The notes under the pieces are model-generated. The model was given only the letters and a program-made list of their open reading frames with translations. It did no database searches and was not told the DNA's origin. Source: Tricholoma matsutake (lineage: Eukaryota; Basidiomycota; Agaricomycetes; Agaricales; Tricholomataceae). From it: 64,000 nucleotides of DNA. Positions 1-9,132 of the stretch are shown piece after piece. How positions within the stretch are numbered: position 1 is the stretch's first letter; each line of letters begins with the position of its first letter. Position numbers and translations under genes: made by a program. The DNA lies in contig AP026548.1 in assembly GCA_026075535.2 (NCBI GenBank), positions 6,014,001 through 6,078,000 of the forward strand, read 5' to 3'.

Positions 1-1163
1 CAACTTTGGTTTCCTTGTCGCAACCTTTGGTTTCGGAAACGCAGCTACTTAGTTCGGTTACGGTTATATTTAGGCTCTGGACTCGGCTCTGGTTTATCAG
101 TCCATACCGCTTTATTGGCAATTACAGCTATGACACTCGGTGGGTACACTACTCATGTCTGATTCTGGAATAACACGGGTACAGTAATGCTGACATCATC
201 CACTCACTCACCACCAACGATGCCACCTTCTTCATCCACCGACCACCACCTCTGCTCCTTCAAGCCCCGCTGCCACCGCTGCCACACCTTCCATGGCGCC
301 CAACAACGACGACGAAAGAGTGGAAATGGGCCCAAACGACAGTTGAACGTTGTTTGGGCCCCGGCTAAGTTTTTTTCTCATTTCTTCATGTTTCTTTTTA
401 CTAATCAATTTTGTTTTACTTTTAACTTATATCAACAGTATCCACCCCGAGAGACCCTGCGCCCAAACCCCAAACCCCACGTCATGCCACCACTGCGAGT
501 CCCTGCTCGCAGGGTTTGTATGACCACGGGAATGACAAGACGACAAGCAACGCCGAACAAAGACGGCAACGGCGGGGTACGCGAATGCTGGGAGAATGAC
601 GGCTTTTGTGGACGAGGGAAGGAGCCGTGTAGTGGGGTACATACCTCCACCCTCGTACGCTCGTCATGTCATGCTAATGGCACCCCAAACCCAACCCAAA
701 TGGCTGTGACATGGCCCAAACGACAACAGTAAGTTTTTTCTCTTTCGTTCTTGTTCTCATTAATTAACTAACTACTTTACTTTACTTTTTAGGTTCTACA
801 CTACTGGTAACAGCGGGTGCCGACGCTGGACGACCCACACCCACCCATGACTGCAAACCCCGGGTAGCAGGGTGACGACAGGCAACGAACGACAGGAACA
901 ACGACGACGCTGGTTTGACTTTATGTCACGCACTGTGAGGGGGCTTCTTTGATGGAGAAAGGGTAGGTCTGGAGGTGCCGAGTATGACGGAACAGCGGGG
1001 AAACCCCGTGGTATTGGATGATGGTAGATGGTATCACTTTACATATAAGTACTGCACCTCCGATTCAACTGGCAGTGCAGTTCCAGTTACCCGCTCTTCG
1101 ATTCAGTGTTGGACTACTTACCGATGTTGTTCATTCTGACTTACTGAAGTACTCCAGCGTACT
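1..1163. repeat. Gene-free region with intron-like and hairpin repeat modules
   Basis: I see no credible gene here. Two modules stand out. At about 327-360 a GGGCCCAAAC...GTTTGGGCCC hairpin is followed by CTAAGTTTTTTT and a T-rich run ending in CAG. At about 710-795 a half copy (GGCCCAAACGAC) is followed by GTAAGTTTTTT and a T-rich run ending in TTTTTAG, then GGTTCTACACTACTG. The same modules recur inside the hAT element at 23.45-24.55 kb (for example GGTTCTAAACTACTG at about 23,790), so this is a dispersed repeat. No terminal repeats or target duplication were found to bound it. The last 300 bases, just downstream of the integrase-core pseudogene, show nothing recognisable. Confidence 0.5.
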
Positions 1164-1585
1164 TTAAAAGATATCACCCCTGACATTTCGAGCAGTAGCT
1201 AAACCATGAATCCAGCTAAGAATAACACTGTTCTCATCACCTATGTGTCTCCAAGCCGAGGTGGCTTCGTCAATCTGCTGTATCTCCTCCAAATGTAAAG
1301 GTGCATTGGGAGTGTTTACCTGTACTTCATTGAGGTTATCAGGTGGTCCGACTCTTCCTAACCAACTGGTGGAACCTTCCCTAATATCATTATTGTGCTG
1401 CTGCGAAGTGAGGAGTCTTTCATCTCTCAGGGCCTCCCAATCAATCCCAAGCACCTCGAGATCATCCTCAGTCATCTCATCATCATGTGGTAGCTGATCT
1501 CCCCTTACACCATGAACCAACTGGTCAAAACCGAACATGTCCGCAGGTGAGCGGTTTGGCCCCCCTCTGATCTGGATGCGGTGTT
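1164..1585 (-). pseudogene. Integrase-core (DDE) gene, C-terminal piece
   Basis: This is the C-terminal third of the basidiomycete integrase-core family. Reading from 1585 down, the frame carries GPNRSPADMFGFD, then VHGVRG and a D/E-rich stretch, and ends with a natural-looking stop at 1164. It is open throughout. The upstream codons lie at 7558-8113, beyond retrotransposon A1: the junction codons for NEH/RIQ are split exactly at the 5-bp duplication GTGTT (1581-1585 and 7558-7562). The family has an rve-like catalytic core and is probably transposon-derived; its role is unknown. This fragment cannot be functional alone. Confidence 0.75.
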
Positions 1586-2011
1586 TGTAAGGGGACTAGG
1601 GGGGTGCCCTGTGTGTTTTTCCTATTTTTTATGTTTGTCCTATATTTTTCCTCACCTCATTTCCTTCTATTCTTCATTTTCTATGATTTTTCCGGATTTT
1701 ATTACTAATTTTCCCTTTCTATCATGTTTGTACATGTTGACACTTTTATATTTAGAGGCGGAGTACCCCTTCTGACACCTACCCCTTGGTATGATGTCAT
1801 TCGGTGGCCTTGATCCACCTATCTCCGCCTTTTTCCATTTTTAGGTTATATTTGATTTTTGTCGTCTTCACATATACTGGGCATCAGCAAGGGGATCCTT
1901 AGAGTTTTCTCTTCGGATTTCCCTTTGCTAGGTGTGTCCCCAATCCCTGTATTATGTAGTATAATTTTAACTTCAGATTTCCCTTTGCTAGAGGCTTAGG
2001 TTGCCCTTATA
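1586..2011 (+). repeat. A1 5' LTR
   Basis: This 426-bp copy matches 7132-7557, with about ten differences. It starts TGTAAGG and ends CCCTTATA, so it lacks the usual CA end. It contains two copies of the phrase 'gatttccctttgcta' about 60 bp apart near its 3' end. No clear tRNA primer-binding site follows it (next bases GTAGAAAACTC). Confidence 0.93.
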
Positions 2012-2176
2012 GTAGAAAACTCTCCCTAAGGCCCGAAAATCACGAACGCACTGCCCAAGATAGGCAGGTATGGACTGGACTACACTTCCCAAAGCTCCAC
2101 AGATTCCCTACACACCGTTCCAGATAATCTCACCTTCATTACGCTGCCATTTTCGCCAAATGCGCCCCCTAGCGAC

Positions 2177-3424
2177 ATGGACGCATCAGAATGTTTCGAC
2201 ACGCTTGAAAGCGATGTTTCCGGAATGTGTGCGCAAATTGACTCGCTTAAATCTACAATTGAAAACTTCGTTAGGACCCTCCAGACTAACCCTACGACCA
2301 ATAGTTCCCCCTTTATGACTCCAAGTGCACCCAACAATGACGTTCTGCCAAACATGTCCACTAAGGAATGCACCCAGATCAAACCGTCCCCCCCCCGCTG
2401 AATCTAATGGTGCACGTGCGCAGGGATGTGCATTCCTTAATTCCTGTGAGTTATACATCAGTCTCCAGTCACATCAATTTGTTGATGAGGCTGCAAAAAT
2501 TTATTGGGCCTTCACATACATGAAATCTGAACGCGCCTATCTCTATGTGGACCGTATCCTGCATCAAACTAAAGAACTCAGTTCTCTGCCCTTCTCCACT
2601 TGGGGTGACTTTTGAGCTGAGTTTGTACACCACTTTTGTCCCCTCAATGAATGCCACCGAGCAGTGACACAACTTGAGTCATCCGCTTACCACCAGGGAC
2701 GTCAATCTGTGGACAACTATATCGATGAGTTCAAGGATTTGGTGGACATGGCAGGATATGGGAGTGGGTTACCAGTGGTGGTGAAGTTCCGACGGGGGCT
2801 CAACCAAGAAATTCAGGACCAGATTGCACAGATGTTGGAAGGACGCCCAGCGGACGATGATATCTTTGCTTGGTATGAAGCTGCTTCACTCTGTGACAAG
2901 AACTGACTCACAAATGCGGCGTTTAATGCTGCATTCCGTGCTCCAAATACCACTCATACACCCTACACCTTCAATTGAAGCCTTCCCCGCCCTAACCCCA
3001 TTCCTGTTTGTCAAACTCCCACACCAGCCATCAACATCCCAGTACCAATGGATGTTGATGCAGCCTGCAGCCATGCACTCTGCTACCGTTGTGGGGAAAC
3101 TGGACACAGGACTGGAGCGTGTCCCCATCATCAGGATATCTGCATGCTCACCCCCGAGGGACGAGATGAACTCCTGCAAGACTTGTTGGTGCTTGTAGAT
3201 GTTGAGGAAGTGAAGGATCAAGTTGCAGAGGAGATTAAGTTGGAAGTTGTAGAGGAGCAGGATTTTCCTATTCGCATTGAATCCCCGGAGAATGAATCCA
3301 TTTCTGTGACTGCTCCCCTCTCTGACCCTTCAAAGTTGGCTAAAGATGTACCTGCTCTCCCCATCTCTCCTTCTACTCCACGTCCCAAAATTAAATCATG
3401 GGAGCGTAAACTGCACATTCCTTG
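2177..3424 (+). pseudogene. A1 gag: capsid-like region and CCHC zinc knuckle
   Basis: Gag is readable in pieces. The N-terminus starts MDASECFDTL at 2177. The frame breaks near a C-run at about 2390, resumes to a TGA at 2613-2615, continues through a capsid-like stretch (AVTQLESSAYHQGRQSVDNY) to a TGA at 2904-2906, and ends in a zinc-knuckle part at 3048-3424. The knuckle is CX2CX4HX4C (CYRCGETGHRTGAC), typical of nucleocapsid RNA binding. The last part is acidic (EEVKDQVAEEIKLEV). Gag would form the cytoplasmic particle that packages the element RNA. The stops make it non-functional here. A related N-terminus lies at 55678-55870. Confidence 0.8.
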
Positions 3425-5460
3425 AACCTAGCAATCGAACTGCAGACGACCGACACTGGACAGATACTCGGTGTCTCTGTGCTCCTGGACTCTGGTGCGA
3501 CTGGTCTCTTCATCGACTCCCATCTTGCACAACAACATCACCTAAATACTTGCTCACTCTCGCGTCTGATACCTGTGTATAACGTGGATGGATCCCCAAA
3601 TGAAGCTGGTGCCATCTGAGAGGTTGTAGACCTGGTTCTCCATTACAAAGATCATAGTGAGCATGCCCTTTTTGCTGTCACTCAATTAGGAAAGCAAAAG
3701 GTGATTTTGGGATATCCATGGCTTTGAGACCATAACCCAGAGGTCGACTGGCATACCGGGGAGGTTACCATGAGCCGATGTCCATCCCGCTGTCGGACTT
3801 GTTTCACAGAAGCCAGGCAAGAACGTTGTGGACAGAAGGCGGTGATACGATGTACTAAGAAGTGTCGTGCCGGACCCCTGCCTATACCTGAAGTGGAATT
3901 GGAAGGGGTTCCTGAGTTGGTGCTGGACTCGGATGATGATGATGAGGACCCAGAGGAAGTGGAGGGGGGTGATCGGATCTTCTACACTGCGATTCGCTCA
4001 TTGCACGAGGTGTGTGCCACATCAAACATATCCCAATGCCTCGCCGAGGCCTTCCACAAAAACAATGCTGCTGAATCCTCTACTAATTCCTTACTCCCTC
4101 ATCTCCATGAGTTTGAAGACGTGTTCTCCAAGGAGTCGTTTGACTCTCTTCCTGCGCGCAAGCCATGGGATCACGCGATCAAACTCACCCCCAGTGTGAC
4201 CCCTTCATCCTGCAAGGTCTATCCTCTCTCTCCTGAAGAACAATGACAGCTTGACCAGTTCATTGATGAGCACCTGGCCTCTGGATGTATTCAACCATCG
4301 AAGTCACCCATGGCCTCTCCCTTTTTCTTTGTCAAGAAGAAGGATGGCTCACTTCGACCAGTTCAAGACTACAGAAGGCTCAACAACATCACGGTCAAAA
4401 ATCGCTACCCACTACCCCTCATCTCTGAACTCATGAACCAGCTCCATGGAGCCTGATACTTCACCAAGCTCGATGTCTGTTGGGGCTACAATAATGTGAG
4501 GATAAAGGAGGGAGATGAGTGGAAGGCAGCCTTTCGTACCAACTGTGGTCTTTTTGAACCGCTTGTCATGTTCTTTGGCCTTACTAATAGCCCTGCCGCC
4601 TTCCAGACCATGATGAACAACATCTTTCACGACCTCATCCTCGAAGGTGTTGTCTGCATCTATCTCAATGACATCCTCATCTTCACTCGCATGGTTGAAG
4701 AGCACCGTCACATCACGTGCCTCATCCTAGAACAGTTTTGACGGTACAAACTCTACCTTCATCAAGACAAATGTGAGTTCGAGAAGACCAAGATTGAGTA
4801 CCTTGGCCTGATTATCTCGGAGGGTCAAGTGGAGATGGATCCTATCAAGGTGAACGGGGTCACAGCTTGGCTGACGCCCACAAACAAGAAGGAGGTGCAG
4901 TCTTTCCTGGGCTTCATCAACTTCTACTGGCGTTTTATCAAGGACTTCTCACATCATGCACAACCACTGTTCGACTTGACAGGAAAGGAGGCATGGAGGT
5001 GGGATAATGCACAACAGGAGGCATTCAAAAAGCTTAAAGAGATGGTCACTTCTGCTCCCATCCTTACCTTTGCTGATGATTCGCGTCCTTTTCATGTAGA
5101 AGCTGACAGTTCTGACTTTGCAACGGGCGCCGTGTTGTCTCAGCAGTCTCCAGAGGACCAGAAGTGGCATCCTGTTGCTTCTACTCCAAAAGCCTTAGTG
5201 CTGTAGAGCAAAACTATGAGATCCATGACAAGGAGATGTTGGCAATAATGTGTGTGCTTGAGGAGTGGCAACACTTCCTTGAGGGTGCCCAACACAAGGT
5301 GGAAATTTGGACGGATCACAAGAATCTCGAGTACTTTATGACAGCCAAGAAATTGAACCGTTGTCAAGCTTGTTGGTCCCTGTATCTATCCAGATTTGAC
5401 TTCTCCTTGCACCACCGTCCAGGTCGCAGCATGGGGAAGACCGATGCCCTCTCCCAATGT
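3425..5460 (+). pseudogene. A1 protease, reverse transcriptase and RNase H
   Basis: A retropepsin-like site (LLDSGATGLFI) lies at about 3484-3516 and a GYPWL motif, ending in TGA, near 3727. The reverse transcriptase follows from about 4100: [20 protein letters not shown], then YFTKLDV after a TGA, then [11 protein letters not shown]. The catalytic box at about 4660 reads YLNDIL where the family has Y(V/L)DDIL, so the first aspartate has become asparagine (GAT to AAT). The connection and RNase H regions follow (FLGFINFYWRFI, WTDHKNLEYFM, RPGRSMGKTDALS), with a frameshift near 5,200. TGA stops are at about 3,618, 3,727, 4,244, 4,454 and 4,739. The enzyme is dead as written. Confidence 0.87.
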
Positions 5461-7068
5461 CCAGACCATGGGGATGGCAGCGATGACAACCAAAACATTG
5501 TGTTGTTGCAGCCAGACCTGTTCACCATTCAGGCACTGGAAGGCATCGCACCCCAGGGTGAGGAGTGGGACATCCTACGTGACATTCATCGTGCAAACCA
5601 TAGCAATTTACATGAGGATGTTGTTGTCCGAGCTGTTAAAGAACTGAGGAAGGGATCAACCCTTTCCTTATGTGCAGCAGAGTGGGCTGAAAAGGAGGAC
5701 TTGTTGTATTTCAGGGATCGCATCTACGTTCCCAATGACCCAGACCTTCACTGGCGCATCATATCCCAACACCATGACTCACAGATTGCTGGCCATCCCG
5801 GATGCTGGAAGACCTTGGAGCTCACCTCACAGAACTATTGGTGGCCACAAATGTCACGGCTCATTGGTCAGTATTGTCGCACTTGTGACCTTTGCTTATG
5901 CACCAAGGTTCCTTGTTGCAAGCCTATTGGTGAGCTACACCCCCTTCCTGTTCCAGAGAGTCGTTGGGATGTCGTCAGTGTCGACTTTGTGGTGGAGTTA
6001 CCAGAGTCAAACGGGTTTGATGCGGTGATGTGCACAGTTGACTCAGTGGGAAAACGCGCTCACTTCATTCCCACTCACACCACTGTCAGCACCCTAGGTG
6101 CCACCTGACTCTACCTCCACCACGTGTGGAAATTACATGGACTTCCTGGTGCTTTCCTCTCGGATTGTGCCCCTCAGTTCATGGCAGAGTTCACTCGTGA
6201 GCTGTACCGACTCCTGGGGATCAAACTCCTTGCTTCAACTGCTTATCACCCACAAACTGATGGCCAGACTGAGCGAGTCAACCAGGAACTGGAGCAGTAC
6301 ATCCGCATATTTGTCAATGAATGCCAGGACAATTGGGACGATCTCCTTCCCTTGGCCAAGTTTGGATACAACAACCATGTCCATGCTTCCACTCAACAGA
6401 CCCCTTTCCTCTTAGACACTGGACAACATCCACGCATGGGATTTGAACTTCGCCAAACTCCCTCACACATTGAGACGGTGAATGAGTTCACAGAACACAT
6501 GCGGGATAGCTTGGAGGAGGCAAGGGCAGCCTTAGCAAAGGCGAAGGACGACATGGCGCAATTTTACAACCAGCGCCATTCCCCGACCCCTCAGTACAAG
6601 GTTGGTGATCGAGTTTATCTTGACTCCAGTGACATCTCCACTACACGTCCATCCAAGAAACTCGCTCATCACTTCTTGGGACCTTTCCCCATTGTCAAGT
6701 GTGTTGGAATGCATGCCTATCGTCTACGCCTCCCAGCCTCCATGTCCAGACTCCACCCCATCTTCCATGTCGTCAAACTGCTTCCAGCTCCCCCAGATCC
6801 GTTCCCGGGATGCCATTCACACCCACCACCACCACCTACAGTGATTGAGGGAGAACCCCAATACGAAGTCGAATCAATCTTGGACAGCCATTTGCATCGA
6901 GGAAAACTACAGTATTTGGTACATTGGAAGGGTTATGGGTATGAGGAGAACTCATGGGTCGAAGAGTCTGACATGAATGCCCCTTGGTTAATCAAGGAAT
7001 TCCACCAATGGCACACTGCTGCACCACGTCACATTCAAGTCATGGACTTTGGTCATATGCAATTTTGA
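5461..7068 (+). pseudogene. A1 integrase with C-terminal chromodomain
   Basis: The zinc-binding H2C2 part (GHPGCWKTLEL ... CRTCDLC) lies at about 5790-5900. The catalytic core has D in VDFVVELPESNGFD, D in LSDCAPQF (the family usually has SDRGPQF) and E in QTDGQTERVNQELE. A TGA at 6106-6108 splits the core between the first and second catalytic aspartates. After a GPF/I-like part (HHFLGPFPIVK, HPIFHVVKLL), a chromodomain covers roughly 6,860-7,020 (YEVESILDSH, YLVHWKGYGYEENSWVEE). In chromoviruses this domain reads methylated histone H3 and steers integration to silent chromatin. The frame from 6124 to the stop at 7068 is intact. Confidence 0.88.
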
Positions 7069-7082
7069 ATGCATTGGGGCAA

Positions 7083-7131
7083 ATGTCTGCAGGTGAGCAG
7101 TTTGGCCCCCCTCTGATCTGGATGCGGTGTT
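7083..7131. repeat. 49-bp copy of target-gene flank inside A1
   Basis: These 49 bp duplicate the sequence immediately outside the 5' LTR (1537-1585), including the GTGTT target site, and sit directly before the 3' LTR. They code for part of the integrase-core gene, not for retrotransposon sequence. The copies differ at two CpG sites. The purine-rich TTGGGGCAA just before (about 7074-7082) is the likely polypurine tract, so the host segment lies between the tract and the LTR. Confidence 0.85.
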
Positions 7132-7557
7132 TGTAAGGGGACTAGGGGGGTGCCCTGTGTGTTTTTCCTATTTTTTATATTTGTCCTATATTTTTCCTCA
7201 CCTCATTTCCTTCTATTCTTCATTTTCTATGATTTTTCCGGATTTTATTACTAATTGTCCCTTTCTATCATGTTTGTACATGTTGACACTTTTATATTTA
7301 GAGGCGGAGTACCCCTTCCAACACCTACCCCTTGGTATGATGTCATTCGGCGGCCTTGATCTGCCTATCTCTGCCTTTTTCTATTTTTAGGTTATATTTG
7401 ATTTTTGTCATCTTCACATATACTGGGCATCAGCAAGGGGATCCTTAGAGTTTTCTCTTCGGATTTCCCTTTGCTAGGTGTGTCCCCAATCCCTGTATTA
7501 TGTAGTATAATTTTAACTTCAGATTTCCCTTTGCTAGAGGCTTAGGTTGCCCTTATA
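7132..7557 (+). repeat. A1 3' LTR
   Basis: This 426-bp copy of 1586-2011 is followed by the second GTGTT target duplication (7558-7562). About ten substitutions separate the two LTRs; all but one are transitions. Confidence 0.93.
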
Positions 7558-8113
7558 GTGTTCATTCCAGGATTCAGCAAAGAATCCAAGAATTTTATTT
7601 AGCGCCCCAAGGAATAAATGGTGGAGAAGCCAAATATGGTTGGGGTTGTTGATGTCGAGACCATATCTCAGCTCAAGGGTAGTGAAGTAGTCTGACCACA
7701 TAGCTCCTACTTGAGCAGTAACATCAACCCAGAGACGTTCGATTCTCACATTGTGAACACTTCTGTGGATTAATGAGTGTCACAACATTACCCAGAGATA
7801 AATAAGTCAATTTACCTTCCCCAGATATATGAACTGCATAATGTCCCTTGGAAATCTTCTATCCATGCAGCAACCAGCAGAATTTCTGTTCCATGGTCAC
7901 CTCTCAACCTGGAGGGTATACCGTACACTGTGGCACCAGCCAAGAATAGGTCCAGCACAGTTGATGCCCTATTATTATCACTGGCCTGGAGACCAGTAAT
8001 TAGCCTCGAATATCCATCAATAAAGCCATGAATGACTATGCCCCATCTAATAAGACCTAAATTGACATTACGAGGCTGTGGACTCAGCTGGATTATTTGA
8101 TGGCTTACCATGT
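7558..8113 (-). pseudogene. Integrase-core (DDE) gene, catalytic-core piece
   Basis: This is the central part of the same gene. Reading down from 8113, an intron (GTAAGC ... TTTAG) separates the DGQH codon region from LIRWGIVIHGFIDGYSR; then LRGDHGTE, SYIWGR, a second intron (GTAAAT ... CACAG, about 7760-7811), VHNVRIERLWVDV and FFAESWNEH. The likely DDE triad is the D of FIDGYSR, the D of RGDHG and the E of RIERLW. No stop lies inside the exons, so decay here is slight apart from the insertions. A1 cuts it on the low side and D on the high side (duplication CATGT). The family probably cuts or joins DNA, but function is not established. Confidence 0.82.
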
Positions 8114-8362
8114 TGTGGCATTAGCGTGATGAACGGTAACGACACATGTTCAGACTTGGAGAGATGGTTTTATCGATACTGGTTATTCTGAAGTCCTAGC
8201 TACGAACGCAAGGGTTTATATACGAGTATGTTGTCCATAGGCTATGCAAGGCAATACATAACTAAGTAATGAACACTGTTCCAGCAGTCAATAAGTAGAT
8301 GAATATGAAATACTGGAAACCATGGTGGACTCCTCATCACGACACCTGTCACTATCGCTACA
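8114..8362 (-). repeat. D 3' LTR
   Basis: 249 bp, paired with 16821-17069. On the minus strand a purine-rich GGAGGGCATA lies directly before it, a plausible polypurine tract. Confidence 0.93.
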
Positions 8363-8397
8363 TATGCCCTCCAGCAGATGCCCAAAGTATCTGCTCG

Positions 8398-8601
8398 TTA
8401 AGTGGTCTTGGTTCCAGAAGAGGGAGTGGGCTCCTGTCGATCAATGGACATGGAGCGCATGGCATCAGCCGACCTGCTGGCAATGATGGGAGAGGGTCCT
8501 CGAGTGCGGGTGGTGGAAGACTTCTTCTTCCTGTGCTGCTTCTTGGGTTCTCTGGGAGGAGGAGGAGTGGAATAGGGAGAGGAGAATGACCTCCTATTCA
8601 A
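8398..8601 (-). CDS. D downstream basic ORF (or 3' untranslated sequence)
   Basis: A 67-codon open frame close to the 3' LTR encodes a proline-, lysine- and serine-rich peptide with a basic run (PREPKKQHRKKKSS). It may be the end of the ORF that lies upstream (8809-9132) or noncoding. I recognise no domain. Low-complexity composition makes chance openness possible. Confidence 0.3.
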   Translation of the reverse strand: MNRRSFSSPYSTPPPPREPKKQHRKKKSSTTRTRGPSPIIASRSADAMRSMSIDRQEPTPSSGTKTT

Positions 8602-8808
8602 ACGTTTGTGTATAGCTCAATCGCATCAAAGAACTTGTCCCATGGTCTGAAGGAGTAAGCCCCTTGTGATATCAGCCTCATAAGAATTGAGGATCATGCC
8701 TCCATCCAAAGTGGACATGGAGGATCCCACATGTGAGGTGGGTTTAGGAGAGGCAGAACGAGATTGTGTGGGATTAGAGTGGGGTTTCTTGGCGTGGACA
8801 TGGGCAGT

Positions 8809-9132
8809 TCAAGCTCGCGTACTCATGGGGTCGACTTTAAAAGCATAGATATCAGGGGGAGTGCCTGGAGTGATTTCTCCAGCAATGGAGGTGAATTTGA
8901 TAGGACAACACCCCGATGGATCATTGAATGCATCGACAAATTTGTGGTAACCACCTGGCTGGTTGGTGTCATTGCTTTCACGCAAGGATTTGTCATATCG
9001 GATGAAGTCATGAAGTTGGTAGGATGTGTAGAAGACGCGATGTGACTTGTCGATGATGTCTGCAAGATACCAGTGGTTGCGTCCATCGCACATGAGCAGC
9101 GTGTGATTGAAATTAAAGCTGCACTCAGACAT
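8809..9132 (-). CDS. D third ORF downstream of integrase, unknown function
   Basis: An intact frame of about 107 codons starts at an ATG whose A is also the last base of the integrase TGA (TGATG). This overlap suits translation by termination and re-initiation. The product is globular-looking with many aromatics (HTLLMCDGRNHWYLAD, RVFYTSYQLHDFIRYDKSL, GGYHKF) and no membrane segment. No known domain is recognised. It sits where retroviruses carry envelope genes but does not resemble one. Preservation in an element with broken gag suggests real coding content, though its role is unknown. Confidence 0.55.
   Translation of the reverse strand: MSECSFNFNHTLLMCDGRNHWYLADIIDKSHRVFYTSYQLHDFIRYDKSLRESNDTNQPGGYHKFVDAFNDPSGCCPIKFTSIAGEITPGTPPDIYAFKVDPMSTRA

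Larger units (their letters stand above)
1586..7557 (+). mobile_element. LTR retrotransposon A1 (Ty3/gypsy, chromovirus), degenerate
   Basis: The element is 5,972 bp, with two 426-bp LTRs that begin TGTAAGGGGAC and end CCCTTATA, flanked by the 5-bp duplication GTGTT. Order inside is gag with a CCHC knuckle, aspartic protease, reverse transcriptase, RNase H, integrase and a C-terminal chromodomain, which is the Ty3/gypsy chromovirus order. The coding part has about ten in-frame stops, almost all TGA where arginine CGA would be expected, plus frameshifts, so it is non-autonomous. The LTRs differ at about ten sites, mostly transitions. It lies inside the minus-strand integrase-core gene. Related pieces are the solo LTR at 47279-47710 and the fragment at 55016-55870. 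Confidence 0.92.

Noticed and set aside
187..732. A 181-codon plus-strand protein gene.
   Set aside because: It is His/Pro/Thr-rich low complexity over repeated hairpin and intron-like modules, with no domain.
2340..2400. The C-run frameshift as programmed frameshifting in gag.
   Set aside because: The copy has many other random stops; a homopolymer indel or sequencing error is simpler.
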